Shown one piece after another: positions 34,279 to 43,340 of a stretch of DNA of 64,000 nt. The notes beneath the pieces are model-generated. The model did no database searches and had not been told where the DNA came from. It saw only the letters and a program-made list of their open reading frames with translations. This DNA is from Alphaproteobacteria bacterium (GTDB taxonomy: Bacteria; Pseudomonadota; Alphaproteobacteria; Bin95), in contig JAJEIH010000078.1 in NCBI GenBank assembly GCA_022827685.1, positions 1 to 64,000 on the forward strand, in the 5' to 3' direction. Position 1 is the first letter of the stretch; each line of letters begins with the position of its first letter. Made by a program: the position numbers and the translations under genes.

Positions 34279-35027
34279 GGCTGCTGGTTGTCCTGAACGC
34301 CGCTTTCCTGTGCGCCTTCGCGGTGACGATGGCGCTGATGATCCTGCTCAACCAGCAGAAATTCTCCGACATCCTGCGCGGGCTGGACGATTCGCGGGTC
34401 TCGGTCGTCACGCTCGACGCGTCCCGCCGGCTGCGGCAGGCCGTGGACCTCGGACTGCCGCTCAAGGACATCGCCGAGAGCCGGACCATGGTGGAGGCGC
34501 TGGTCGCAGAGCATCCGGAACTTCAGTCCGTCAGCATTTTCGATGCGGGGGGCAGGCTGCTTGTGCATGGCGGCAACGGGTTGAGCGGCGGAGGGTCGGA
34601 GGCGCCGCGGGTCTGGAGCGCCGGGAACCGGGAGGCGGCGGGGGAGGTCTGGCGCATCGAGGATCCGGAATCCTTCGTGGTCGGCGCGCCCGTCATCAAC
34701 AATTTCGGGAAGCTCGAAGGCGGCGTCGCGGTCCGCTACAGCAAGGCGCGTTTCAGCGGCATCGTCGAAGGGCTGACGGCGGAACTTCTGGAGGCCGCAG
34801 CCCTCATCTTCGTTGCCAGCGGGCTGCTGGCGGTGCTGGGAACCGCGGCCGCCCTCTGGAGACTGACAAGGACCGCCCGCTATCTGCGTCAAAGCGTTGA
34901 GAACCTTCTGGCGCCGGATCCGGGCGAAACGCCGTCGGACACCGACCTTGCCGAATTCGTCGGCTACAGCGCCTCCGTGCGGGAAACGGCGGCGACGCTG
35001 GCAGCTGCCGAAAGGAATACACCGTGA
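34275..35027 (+). CDS. Two-pass membrane sensor partner protein (cassette B)
   Basis: A 250-residue protein with membrane segments at about 5-25 and 174-195, a periplasmic sensor domain between, and a short cytoplasmic tail without an output domain. Residues 80-92 (HPELQSVSIFDAG) and 136-151 (VGAPVINNFGKLEGGV) match the protein at 27508-28245. The sensor also carries LGLPLKDIAESRTMVEALVAEH, a small-ligand Cache-type pattern shared by many alphaproteobacterial receptors. Its start overlaps the ATP-grasp stop and its stop overlaps the MFS-fusion start, both by four bases, so all three are made from one transcript and probably function together. Confidence 0.75.
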   Translation: MRLLVVLNAAFLCAFAVTMALMILLNQQKFSDILRGLDDSRVSVVTLDASRRLRQAVDLGLPLKDIAESRTMVEALVAEHPELQSVSIFDAGGRLLVHGGNGLSGGGSEAPRVWSAGNREAAGEVWRIEDPESFVVGAPVINNFGKLEGGVAVRYSKARFSGIVEGLTAELLEAAALIFVASGLLAVLGTAAALWRLTRTARYLRQSVENLLAPDPGETPSDTDLAEFVGYSASVRETAATLAAAERNTP

Positions 35028-37054
35028 GCGCCGAGCGCAGCGGCCGCCAGCGGGCTCCGACCCTTGCGGGCGTCGGCGTCCGCATCGGTTTCGTCGCCGT
35101 GGCGGCTCTCGTCGCCGCAAATGCGTTCCTGGCCTGGATTGCGCTCGGCGCAGTCGAGACGAGGCTGGAGCCGGTCATCAAGGACAAGGCGCACGTCCTG
35201 GCCCGGTCGATCGCCAACGATCTCTACACGGCGGTGCGCCTCGATATTCCGGTCCGGGGGCTGAGGGGCGTGGACGCCTATCTGGACGACCTGCTGACGG
35301 ACCACCCGGAGGTTGCCTATCTCGCCGTGACCGACGCCGGGGGCAAGGTGCTGTTCTCGGCGGAGGCCGACGACGGTGTCGAGGTCAGTTCCCACCCGTT
35401 GGCCGCGAATGCCGGCACCTTCGTTTCGATCGGCTCCGACTACAACATCGCGCATCCCCTCGTTCATGACGGCAAGCAGGTCGGGCATGCAATGGTGGGT
35501 ATAGACCGGCGTTATGTCCGCAACACCATGGCCGGCATCTTCACCGATATCGGCATTTCGCTGTGCGTCGCCATCCTGATCGTTCTCGAACTCACCCTGC
35601 TGGTGCTGTCGCTTACGGTCGCGCGGTCCATCGGCCTGATGAGGCGGTTGATGCATGCCGTCAGCGAAGGGGACTTCTCGGCTTCCATAGCCACGCGCGG
35701 GCGGGACGATCTGGCCCGGGTCATCGATGCGATGAACGGCATCAATACCGAGATCAACCGGCGTTTCCGCGAATTGGTCGCCGCCGGCGGCGCTGTCGAG
35801 AGGCTGCGGGAAGGGCGGGTATTCGCCGAGGCGGGCGCTTACCGGCCCGTGCAGGTGCTGCGCGCCGGAGATGTACAGTATCCGCTGTTCTTCTTCATTT
35901 TCGGCGTCGAGCTGTCGCGTCCGTTCTTCCCCCTCTTCGTGCGCGACCTTTACGATCCCGCGCTCGGCATCGATGCCTCGATCGCGATCGCCATGCCGAT
36001 GTCGGTCTGGGTAGTCGCAATGCTGTTCACGACGCCGCTCGCGCCGACGCTGATCCGGCGCCTGGGCACGCGCAACACACTGCTGCTCGGCATGGCGCCT
36101 ACGAGTGTCGGCCTTATCGCGACGGCTTTCGCGACCGGGTTCATCGAACTCATTGCGTGGCGTTGCGTGACGGCGGCGGGCTTCGGCCTCGTCACCGCGG
36201 CTATTCTCGTCAGGCTCGCCATCACGGCGCCGGAACGCCGGCGCGCGCTCAATATCGGCGTGTTCGTAACGGCCACGGGCGGCGGCAGCATCTGCGCGAC
36301 CGCAATCGGCGGTATCCTCGCCGAACGGCTGGGATACGAAAACACCTTTATCGTCGGGGCGACCATCGTCTTCGTCGCCATGACGATCACCTACGGCTTC
36401 CTGTCGTCGGAGGAAGGGGTCGGGACCAGCGTCGGTACGCCGGCCCATCGCAGGCGGCTGGGAATTTACGGCAGCGTGAGATTCATGACATTCATGGCGC
36501 TCTCGGCCCTGCCGTCGCGGACCGTGCTCACCGGCTTCCTGTTCTTCCTCGTGCCGCTCTATCTCGATTCGCTCGATTTCGGCGGGGCGGCCATCGGGCG
36601 CACCATGATGGTCTATTTCCTGGTTCTGCTGGTCATGAACCAGGCGGCGGCGCTGATAGCCGACAGGTTCCAGAACCACGGCATGCTGATCGTCGTCGGC
36701 GGGATTTCGGTTGCAGCCGGGTGCCTCCTGTTCGTTTCCACGACCGACGCCCTCTTGCTGGCCTGCGGCGTCGCGCTGATCGGGCTCGGCCAGTCCTTCG
36801 TGATGACGCCGCAAGTGGCCGTGCTGCCGACTTATTTCAGGTCCGAAACGGAGGCCTTCGGCACCGGCCCGGTCACGGCGGCGTTCCGGGTGGTGGAACG
36901 CGCCGGCAGTATTGCCGGCCCCCTGCTTGCCGGGAGCATCGTCGCTTTTGCCGGGCTGCAGCATGCAGGCCGGCTGCTCGGCTACGGCATAGCGGTCACG
37001 ACCCTGTTGCTGGCCCTGCTGCTCGTTGTTGGCGTGTTCACCCGCCGGCACTGA
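35024..37054 (+). CDS. Sensor-HAMP head fused to an MFS transporter
   Basis: A 676-residue protein of unusual design. Residues 20-42 and 173-198 are membrane segments framing a periplasmic sensor (DIPVRGLRGVDAYLDDLLTDHPEVAYLAVTD split around the loop at 82). Residues 199-250 form a HAMP-like region with the sequence VSEGDFSASI. From about 284 to 676 there is a complete MFS unit of about 12 segments, with the loop RRLGTRN after segment 2 and FMTPQVAVLPTYF late in the chain. The head matches the N-terminal sensor of the phosphatase at 28242. Transport regulated directly by ligand binding is the simplest reading, but is inference. Confidence 0.82.
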   Translation: MSAERSGRQRAPTLAGVGVRIGFVAVAALVAANAFLAWIALGAVETRLEPVIKDKAHVLARSIANDLYTAVRLDIPVRGLRGVDAYLDDLLTDHPEVAYLAVTDAGGKVLFSAEADDGVEVSSHPLAANAGTFVSIGSDYNIAHPLVHDGKQVGHAMVGIDRRYVRNTMAGIFTDIGISLCVAILIVLELTLLVLSLTVARSIGLMRRLMHAVSEGDFSASIATRGRDDLARVIDAMNGINTEINRRFRELVAAGGAVERLREGRVFAEAGAYRPVQVLRAGDVQYPLFFFIFGVELSRPFFPLFVRDLYDPALGIDASIAIAMPMSVWVVAMLFTTPLAPTLIRRLGTRNTLLLGMAPTSVGLIATAFATGFIELIAWRCVTAAGFGLVTAAILVRLAITAPERRRALNIGVFVTATGGGSICATAIGGILAERLGYENTFIVGATIVFVAMTITYGFLSSEEGVGTSVGTPAHRRRLGIYGSVRFMTFMALSALPSRTVLTGFLFFLVPLYLDSLDFGGAAIGRTMMVYFLVLLVMNQAAALIADRFQNHGMLIVVGGISVAAGCLLFVSTTDALLLACGVALIGLGQSFVMTPQVAVLPTYFRSETEAFGTGPVTAAFRVVERAGSIAGPLLAGSIVAFAGLQHAGRLLGYGIAVTTLLLALLLVVGVFTRRH

Positions 37055-38699
37055 CCACCGCTTCGATCAGGACGGGGCCCGAGCCCGCGAGCGCATCCCG
37101 GTAAGCCTTGCGGAAGGCGGCCGGCGTCTCGACCCGCAAGGCGGCCATGCCAAAGCCTTCCGCAAGCCGCGTGGCGTCGATAGGCGGATCGCGAAAATCC
37201 ATCCCTATCGGCGCGTCATTGTCGTGAAACGCCTTCATCCTGTCCTTCAGGATGCGGTAGCCGCCATTGTTGGCGATCACGAAGACGACCGGCAGCCGGG
37301 CGTTGACGGCGGTCCACAATGCCTGGATCGAATACATAGCGCTGCCGTCGCCAATAAGCGCCACCGTGCGCCGGGCGGGCTGTGCGATCTGCACGCCGAC
37401 GGCCGCCGCAATGCCCCATCCGATACCTCCCGAGACATTGCCGAAATATCCGTTCGCGTCCCGGAACGGCAGGAAGTCCAGAAGGCGCGCGCCAGTGGTG
37501 ATGCCTTCATCGACGACAATGCCGTCTTCGGGCAACTCTTCGGCAAGGCACTTGCAGAGCCAGGCCGGCGGAATGGGCCCTGCATCTTCCGGCACCTCCG
37601 CCAGGGCGTCCGCCGCCTTGCGCCGGTTCGCGGTCCAATTGCTTCCGGCAAGCGCAGCGATGCGCTCCCGCCGGCTTGCGCCGAGCTTGTCCTCCAGTAC
37701 CGGATTCAGGGCTGCAAGCGTCTCCCTCACATCGCCCAGCGCGGCGATCTCGGCGGGATAGTTCTTGGCAAGTTCCCAGTCCCTCAGACCGATCTGGATG
37801 ACCGACATATGGTCGGGCAGCGGGTCCGTTTCGCTCCAGACCGACATGCGCAGAAAATCGGCTCCGAGGCCGACGATCAGGTCGTAGGGCGCAAGCGTCC
37901 GGCGGACCTGGGGCTGACTGCGCGTGAGTGCCCCCATGAAGCAGGGGTGCTCCGAGGAAAAATGCGCGCCCTGGGGCACGCTTTGCTGATAGACGGGCGC
38001 GCCCAGCAATTCGGCGAACCGGGCGGCGGCATCGAGCGCATCGCCGGTGGCCGTCTCATGGCCGGCGAGGACAACCGGATTTGCGGCTGCGGCAATCCGG
38101 TCGGCCATCGCCGCCAGCGACTCGTCCGAAGGGCGGGCGCGGGCATCGACGCGGGTAGCCTGGCCAAGATCGATGGCCTCGTGGCGGTTCAGGATGTCTC
38201 CGGGCAGGGAGATGAACACGGGCCCCGTCGGCGGCGTCGTCGCAACCTTGGCGGCGCGGCGCAATATGCGGGGCAGGTCCTCGATTCTGGAGACTTCGAC
38301 GGCCCATTTGACCACCGGCTCGGCAATCGGGGTGAGCGGGGCATAGAGGAGCGGTTCCGTCAGCCCGTGGCCCTGTTCCTGCTGGCCGGCGGTCACGATG
38401 ATCGGCGAGCCGCTTTGCGAGGCGGTGTAGAGCGCGCCGATGGCGTTTCCCAGCCCCGGAGCGACATGAACATTGCAGGCCGCCAGCTTGCCGGACGCGC
38501 GCGCATAGCCGTCGGCCATCGCGACGACCACCGATTCCTGCAGTCCCAGCACGTAGCCGAGGTCGGTCTGCTCGGTCAGCGCGTGCATGATCGGCAATTC
38601 CGTCGTGCCCGGATTGCCGAAGAGATGCGTGACGCCCTCGTCCTTGAGCACGGCAAGGAAGGCGCTGCGGCCGCTGATCGCGTTGGAAGGGGATGACAT
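37038..38699 (-). CDS. Benzoylformate-decarboxylase-like ThDP enzyme
   Basis: A 553-residue thiamine-diphosphate enzyme of the acetolactate synthase/benzoylformate decarboxylase group. The activating Glu is in LQESVVVAMADGYA near residue 54, the active-site His region is NVHVAPGLGNAIGAL near 77, and the ThDP motif runs from GDGSAMYSIQALW to NNGGY. The central domain (about 190-330) lacks obvious FAD-specific features. The family decarboxylates 2-oxo acids or makes 2-hydroxyketones; I favour decarboxylation because of the benzoylformate-type N-terminus. Its 3' end overlaps the convergent MFS fusion by 17 bases. The SDR gene upstream on the same strand may act on its aldehyde or ketone product. 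Confidence 0.88.
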   Translation of the reverse strand: MSSPSNAISGRSAFLAVLKDEGVTHLFGNPGTTELPIMHALTEQTDLGYVLGLQESVVVAMADGYARASGKLAACNVHVAPGLGNAIGALYTASQSGSPIIVTAGQQEQGHGLTEPLLYAPLTPIAEPVVKWAVEVSRIEDLPRILRRAAKVATTPPTGPVFISLPGDILNRHEAIDLGQATRVDARARPSDESLAAMADRIAAAANPVVLAGHETATGDALDAAARFAELLGAPVYQQSVPQGAHFSSEHPCFMGALTRSQPQVRRTLAPYDLIVGLGADFLRMSVWSETDPLPDHMSVIQIGLRDWELAKNYPAEIAALGDVRETLAALNPVLEDKLGASRRERIAALAGSNWTANRRKAADALAEVPEDAGPIPPAWLCKCLAEELPEDGIVVDEGITTGARLLDFLPFRDANGYFGNVSGGIGWGIAAAVGVQIAQPARRTVALIGDGSAMYSIQALWTAVNARLPVVFVIANNGGYRILKDRMKAFHDNDAPIGMDFRDPPIDATRLAEGFGMAALRVETPAAFRKAYRDALAGSGPVLIEAVVSAGG

Positions 38700-38789
38700 C
38701 GGCTGTTCTTTTCCTTCATTCGCCGGGAAACCGGTCTGCCGGGGCGCCGGACGGGAGCGGCGGTCCTGTCCCGTCCGGACAGCAAAAGG

Positions 38790-39530
38790 TCAGGAGGCGA
38801 GAAAACCGCCGTCCACATAGAGCTCCACGCCGGAGCAGTAGCTGCTGTCGTCGGACGCCAGGAAGAGCACGGCCTTGGCAACCTCGTCCGCCCGTCCGTT
38901 GCGGCCCATCGGAACCCGCCGCAGCATCCGCTCGCGCACGGCCGGATCGGCGGTGGCGCCGGAGGTCCGCATCGGCGGCATCAGGCCCGGATGGACCGAA
39001 TTCGCCCTAATTCCCTCTGGCGCGTGGCGCACGGCCAGTGATTTCGTCAATACGCGGATGGCACCCTTGGAGGCATTGTAGCCGTGATGGACGACGTCCT
39101 GGCCGACCACGCCGGAGATCGACGAAATATTGACAATGACGCCGCCGCCCGCGGCGGCCATTTTCGGCACGAAATGCCGGCATCCGAGAAACGCCCCGGT
39201 GACGTTGATGGCCATGAGGCTGTTCCATGCGTCGAGATCGAACGGGTCGGCATAGCCGCTGCCGCTGATGCCGGCATTGTTGACCAGAATACCGGCTTCG
39301 GGCCGGGAGGCGGCCAGGCCCGCCCACTCCGAATCCTCCGTCACATCCAGCCGGTGGAAGGATACCTTGCCCCCGCCGGCGGCGATCTTCGCCGCCTGTG
39401 ACTTTCCTTCTTCTTCCAGAATGTCCGCGATGACAACGTCCGCTCCCTCGGAAGCAAGGAGTTCGGCCGTAACCGCCCCCATGCCCCAGGCCCCTCCGGT
39501 GACGATCGCGGTCTTGCCGGCAAGCTTCAT
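38790..39530 (-). CDS. SDR-family oxidoreductase
   Basis: A 246-residue classical SDR. The coenzyme motif TGGAWGMG is near residue 11, VADILEEEG near 33 suggests NAD preference through the acidic residue after strand 2, NNAG is near 85, the Ser is in ISSISGVVG and YNASK is near 149. It ends SSYCSGVELYVDGG. The gene lies 90 bases upstream of the ThDP enzyme on the same strand, so the two may form an operon. Function beyond alcohol/ketone redox is unknown. Confidence 0.93.
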   Translation of the reverse strand: MKLAGKTAIVTGGAWGMGAVTAELLASEGADVVIADILEEEGKSQAAKIAAGGGKVSFHRLDVTEDSEWAGLAASRPEAGILVNNAGISGSGYADPFDLDAWNSLMAINVTGAFLGCRHFVPKMAAAGGGVIVNISSISGVVGQDVVHHGYNASKGAIRVLTKSLAVRHAPEGIRANSVHPGLMPPMRTSGATADPAVRERMLRRVPMGRNGRADEVAKAVLFLASDDSSYCSGVELYVDGGFLAS

Positions 39531-39710
39531 CCTTCTTCTCCCGCAGCGAGGTTTTGCGCAAAGCGGCTCTCATCATGGCGTAACCGGAAAGGCCCCGAAA
39601 GATGCGCCATGGCGGGAACCGGCCGGCGCGACAGGCCCGGAATCGTCCGATATGTTGGCGCAGAGGTCATCGGGATTCCGGTTGCCGGGCCCGCGAACAA
39701 GGGGAAGGCG

Positions 39711-40724
39711 ATGCGGCGAGGCGCTCTCGCGCTTGCAGTGCTGGCCGGGGTCTGTTGCGCAGGCGGGAACGGGCAGGCGGACGAATTCGGCAGGTGGCTC
39801 GCGGAATTTCGCGCCGAGGCGGCAGGAAAGGGAATTTCGCCGGCCACGCTGGACGCCGCGCTGGCGGGACTGAGGCCGCTGGAGAAGGTCCTGAACCGCG
39901 ACCGCAAGCAGCCGGAGGTCAAGCTCACCTTCGAGACTTACAGCAACCGCCTCCTCAAGCCCGTCAATATCGAAGGGGGCAGGGCGATGATGGCGGAACA
40001 TGCCGGGCTGCTGCGGCGCGTGTCCGACCGCTATGGCGTACAACCGCGCTTCATTGTCGCAATCTGGGGCATCGAAACCCGATACGGCGCCATCAGGGGC
40101 AGCACGGAAGTGGTGCCCGCGCTGGCGACGCTGGCGTTCGACCGGCGGCGATCCCGGTTCTTCCGCGCGCAGCTGCTGGATGCGCTGCGCATGGTGGACA
40201 GGGGTTATATCGAGCTTGCCGACATGAAGGGCTCCTGGGCGGGCGCGATGGGCCACCCCCAGTTCATCCCGTCCAGCTACCTTGCATTCGCGCAAGATTT
40301 CGATGGCGACGGCCGGCGGGACATCTGGAATAATCTCGGCGATGTTTTCGCCTCAATTGCCAACTATCTCCGCCAGCACGACTGGTCGGATGCGCGCACA
40401 TGGGGGCGCGGGGTGCAGGTGCCGAAGACAGTGAGGCAGGCCTACGATTCGATGGCCGCCGGGAAAGCGAAGGGATGCCGGGCGCTCCGGCAGGCGACAA
40501 AAGCGAAGAGCCTCGCGGAGTGGCAGGTGGCGGGCCTGCGCCGCCTGTCCGGCGCCGGGCTGCCGGCCGTGACGCTCGACGCCAGGCTGCTCATGCCGGA
40601 CGGCGCCGACGGCAGGGCTTTCCTCGTCTATCGCAACTATGAGGGTCTGTTGCGCTACAATTGCTCCAATCTCTATGCGTTGACGGTGGGGCTGTTGTCG
40701 GACGCTGTCGGGGAACGCCGATGA
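39711..40724 (+). CDS. Lytic murein transglycosylase, MltB family
   Basis: A 337-residue exported enzyme. A signal peptide covers about residues 1-21 and ends near CCAGGNGQADE. The catalytic Glu lies in FIVAIWGIETRYGAIRGS near residue 121. Other family blocks are ALATLAFDRRRSRFFRAQLLDAL, the GSWAGAMGHPQFIPSSYLAFAQD loop split by the glycan cleft, and the C-terminal NYEGLLRYNCSNLYALTVGLL. It cleaves glycan strands to 1,6-anhydro muropeptides. ATG 39711 follows AAGGGGAAGGCG, and an in-frame ATG 34 codons upstream was rejected because it would bury the signal peptide. Its stop overlaps the rlpA start (ATGA). Confidence 0.93.
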   Translation: MRRGALALAVLAGVCCAGGNGQADEFGRWLAEFRAEAAGKGISPATLDAALAGLRPLEKVLNRDRKQPEVKLTFETYSNRLLKPVNIEGGRAMMAEHAGLLRRVSDRYGVQPRFIVAIWGIETRYGAIRGSTEVVPALATLAFDRRRSRFFRAQLLDALRMVDRGYIELADMKGSWAGAMGHPQFIPSSYLAFAQDFDGDGRRDIWNNLGDVFASIANYLRQHDWSDARTWGRGVQVPKTVRQAYDSMAAGKAKGCRALRQATKAKSLAEWQVAGLRRLSGAGLPAVTLDARLLMPDGADGRAFLVYRNYEGLLRYNCSNLYALTVGLLSDAVGERR

Positions 40725-41581
40725 TCCGCGTCCTTGCGCTGTTGATGGCATTCGCCGTTTGCGCCTGCAGTTCTCCCGACACGGTCGAGCGGACTGCGAA
40801 GACGGGGGAGCGAAGCGGAAAGGTCGTGGACAGGCGCCTCGGCGTCTCGGCATCGCCCTATCGCCCGCTGACCCACAATGTCAGCAGCTACAAGGTCGGC
40901 GAGCCCTACAAGATCGCCGAGCGCTGGTATCGACCGAAGGAATACGAGACCTTTTCGGAAACCGGCATAGCGTCCTGGTACGGGCATAAATTCCACAGCC
41001 GCCAGACGGCTAATGGCGAAGTCTTCAACATGTACGCGATGACGGCGGCGCATCGCGTGCTGCCGTTGCCGAGCGTGGTGCGCGTCACCAATCTCAGCAA
41101 TGGGCGAAGTGTGGTCGTGCGTATCAACGACCGCGGCCCCTATGCGAATGAGCGGATCATCGACTTGTCGCTCTCAGCGGCCGAGAAGATCGGTTTTCGC
41201 CGCAAGGGCATCACCAGGGTGCGGGTCGAATTGCTGCCGGTATTGAGCCGCAAGGTCGCCCGGATTGCGAAGGCCGGCGGCGGGGCCCGAGAGCAGGACC
41301 GCCTCGTGGCGGACTTCGTCGGAGGCGGCAGCCCCCGGACGGGCGTGTATTATGTGCAGGCGGGCACGTTTCGCGATCGCAGGAATGCCGAGATCATGGC
41401 GAACAGGTTGAGGCGGCACTTCGACGGCGTGCGGGTTCACACGAGCACGGCGAAGAATGGCAGGGTCCTGCATCGCGTCCGCATCGGGCCGGAAAGCACC
41501 AGGCAATCGGCGGACGCCCTGCAGGCCCGCGTGAAAACGCGCGGACCTCGGGACGCCTTTGTGGTCCGCTCGACCGGATAG
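40721..41581 (+). CDS. rlpA: RlpA-type septal lytic transglycosylase lipoprotein
   Basis: A 286-residue lipoprotein with lipobox FAVCAC near residue 15. A double-psi beta-barrel domain at about 80-165 has GIASWYGHKFHSRQTANGE and RINDRGPYANERIIDLS, where the Asp of NDRGP is the conserved catalytic acid. A SPOR domain (about 208-286, VYYVQAGTFRDRRNAEIMANRL) binds denuded glycan at the division site. It is coupled to mltB by an ATGA overlap and followed 11 bases later by dacC, forming a cell-wall operon. Confidence 0.95.
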   Translation: MIRVLALLMAFAVCACSSPDTVERTAKTGERSGKVVDRRLGVSASPYRPLTHNVSSYKVGEPYKIAERWYRPKEYETFSETGIASWYGHKFHSRQTANGEVFNMYAMTAAHRVLPLPSVVRVTNLSNGRSVVVRINDRGPYANERIIDLSLSAAEKIGFRRKGITRVRVELLPVLSRKVARIAKAGGGAREQDRLVADFVGGGSPRTGVYYVQAGTFRDRRNAEIMANRLRRHFDGVRVHTSTAKNGRVLHRVRIGPESTRQSADALQARVKTRGPRDAFVVRSTG

Positions 41582-41592
41582 GGAGCGCGCCC

Positions 41593-42723
41593 ATGCGATT
41601 GAGTGTCTTCACCATTCTGGCCTCGCTGCTGCTGGCCTTGTCCGCCCGCGCCGATACGACCATCGCTCCGCACGCCATACTAATCGACGGAACCACCGGG
41701 ACGGTGCTGCTCGAAAAGGAAGCCGACACGCCGCTTCCGCCGGCGTCGATGAGCAAGCTCATGACGGTGCTCATGGTCTTCGAGCGGCTGAAGGCCGGCG
41801 TGCTTTCGATGGACCAGACCTTCCCGGTCAGCCACAAGGCCTGGAAGATGGGCGGCTCCAAGACCTTCGTTCGCGTCAACAGGCGCGTCTCGGTCGCCGA
41901 CCTGCTGCGCGGCGTCATCGTGCAGTCGGGAAACGATGCCTCCATCGTCATTGCCGAGGGGATTTCGGGCAGCGAGGAGGCGTTCGCCGAAGCGATGACG
42001 GCGCGTGCGCGGGAACTGGGCCTTTCCAGCGCAAGTTTGATGAATGCGACTGGCTGGCCGCATCCGCAACATGTGATCTCCGCGCGCGATCTCGCCCGTC
42101 TTGCACAGATTATCGTGACCGAGTTTCCCGAACATTACGAGATGTTTGCGGAGCGCGAATTCGAGTTCAACAAGATCAAGCAGCGCAACCGCAACCCCTT
42201 GTTGGGGCGCGTTCCGGGCGCGGACGGCCTCAAGACCGGCCATACGAACGCATCGGGTTACGGCCTGACCGCCTCCGCCGAGCGCGACGGGCGGCGGCTC
42301 TATCTCGTGATGAACGGGTTGAAGAACTCCCGGGCGCGCGCGCGGGAATCGGAACGCCTGATCGAATGGGGCTTTCGCGAGTTTGCGGCTTATCCCCTCG
42401 TGAAAAAGGGAGAGACGGTCGAGAGCGCGGCCGTGTGGCTCGGCAGCGTGGACCATGTGCCGCTGGTTCCGGACCACGACGTGGTGCTTTCGCTGAAGCG
42501 CCAGGCGCGCTCCGGGCTGAAAGCGTCCGTCAGGTGGACGGGGCCGGTCGTTGCTCCCGTGAAGGAGGGCCAGCAGCTTGCGGTCCTGCGCCTGGAGGCG
42601 CCCGGCATCCAGCCGGTGGAGCATCCGCTTTACGCCGGAACGGATGTTGAGCGGATGGGCTTTTTCGGCCGCATCTTCGAGCGGATGCGCGCCATGATCT
42701 TCGGCTTCGACCCCGCAGCGTGA
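41593..42723 (+). CDS. dacC: D-alanyl-D-alanine carboxypeptidase (PBP5/6 type)
   Basis: A 376-residue penicillin-binding protein. It has a signal peptide (residues 1-21), then the active-site tetrad SMSK (in PPASMSKLMTVL), the SGN motif (QSGNDASI) and KTG (LKTGHTNASGYGLTA). The C-terminal beta domain and a last amphipathic segment FFGRIFERMRAMIFGF would anchor it to the periplasmic face of the inner membrane. It trims pentapeptides in peptidoglycan. Its stop is coupled to the tmk GTG start (GTGA). The DacA/DacC/DacF sub-type cannot be told apart by eye, so the symbol is approximate. Confidence 0.93.
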   Translation: MRLSVFTILASLLLALSARADTTIAPHAILIDGTTGTVLLEKEADTPLPPASMSKLMTVLMVFERLKAGVLSMDQTFPVSHKAWKMGGSKTFVRVNRRVSVADLLRGVIVQSGNDASIVIAEGISGSEEAFAEAMTARARELGLSSASLMNATGWPHPQHVISARDLARLAQIIVTEFPEHYEMFAEREFEFNKIKQRNRNPLLGRVPGADGLKTGHTNASGYGLTASAERDGRRLYLVMNGLKNSRARARESERLIEWGFREFAAYPLVKKGETVESAAVWLGSVDHVPLVPDHDVVLSLKRQARSGLKASVRWTGPVVAPVKEGQQLAVLRLEAPGIQPVEHPLYAGTDVERMGFFGRIFERMRAMIFGFDPAA

Positions 42724-43340
42724 CGGGCAGGCTGATAACCTTCGAAGGCGGCGACGGGGCCGGAAAATCGACCCAGATCGCGCGACTCGCCGGCTGGCTG
42801 GGGGAGCACGGCATTCAGGCGGTCTGCACACGCGAGCCGGGCGGTACGACGGAAGCCGAAGCCATCCGCGAACTGCTCGTCTCCGGCGAATCGGACTGGG
42901 ACCCGCTCACCGAAGCAATGCTGCACTACGCAGCGCGGCGGGAGCATGCCGAAAAGCGTATCCGCCCGGCGCTCGCGGCCGGGACATGGGTGCTGTCGGA
43001 CCGGTTTTTCGATTCGACGGTTGCCTATCAGTGCTATGGCCAGGGCGTTGCGCCGGACGACGAGGCGATCCTGCGCCGGCTTGCGATCGGCGCGCTGCGT
43101 CCCGACCTGACGCTGCTGCTGGACATACCGGTCGAAACCGGGCGCGACAGGGCGCGCGAGCGGCGGAAGAGCCGCTACGAGGAGATGAGCGACGAACTGC
43201 ATCTGCGCGTGCGCGCGGGATTTCTCGAAATCGCGCGCGGGGAACCGGAGCGGGTGGCAGTCATCGATGCAGGAAGAGACCCGGACAGCGTCGCGGCAGC
43301 CGTGCGGGCCATCGTCGCAGAGCGTCTCGGCCTGTCATGA
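42720..43340 (+). CDS. tmk: Thymidylate kinase
   Basis: A 206-residue enzyme making dTDP from dTMP. The P-loop FEGGDGAGKST is near residue 8, REPGGT near 37, the DRFFDSTVAYQ motif near 91, and the LID region RERRKSRYEEM near 147 (Arg-rich as in the LID of this family). It starts with GTG 42720 overlapping the dacC stop. Its end overlaps the holB start by ATGA, the usual tmk-holB arrangement in bacteria. Confidence 0.96.
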   Translation: MTGRLITFEGGDGAGKSTQIARLAGWLGEHGIQAVCTREPGGTTEAEAIRELLVSGESDWDPLTEAMLHYAARREHAEKRIRPALAAGTWVLSDRFFDSTVAYQCYGQGVAPDDEAILRRLAIGALRPDLTLLLDIPVETGRDRARERRKSRYEEMSDELHLRVRAGFLEIARGEPERVAVIDAGRDPDSVAAAVRAIVAERLGLS

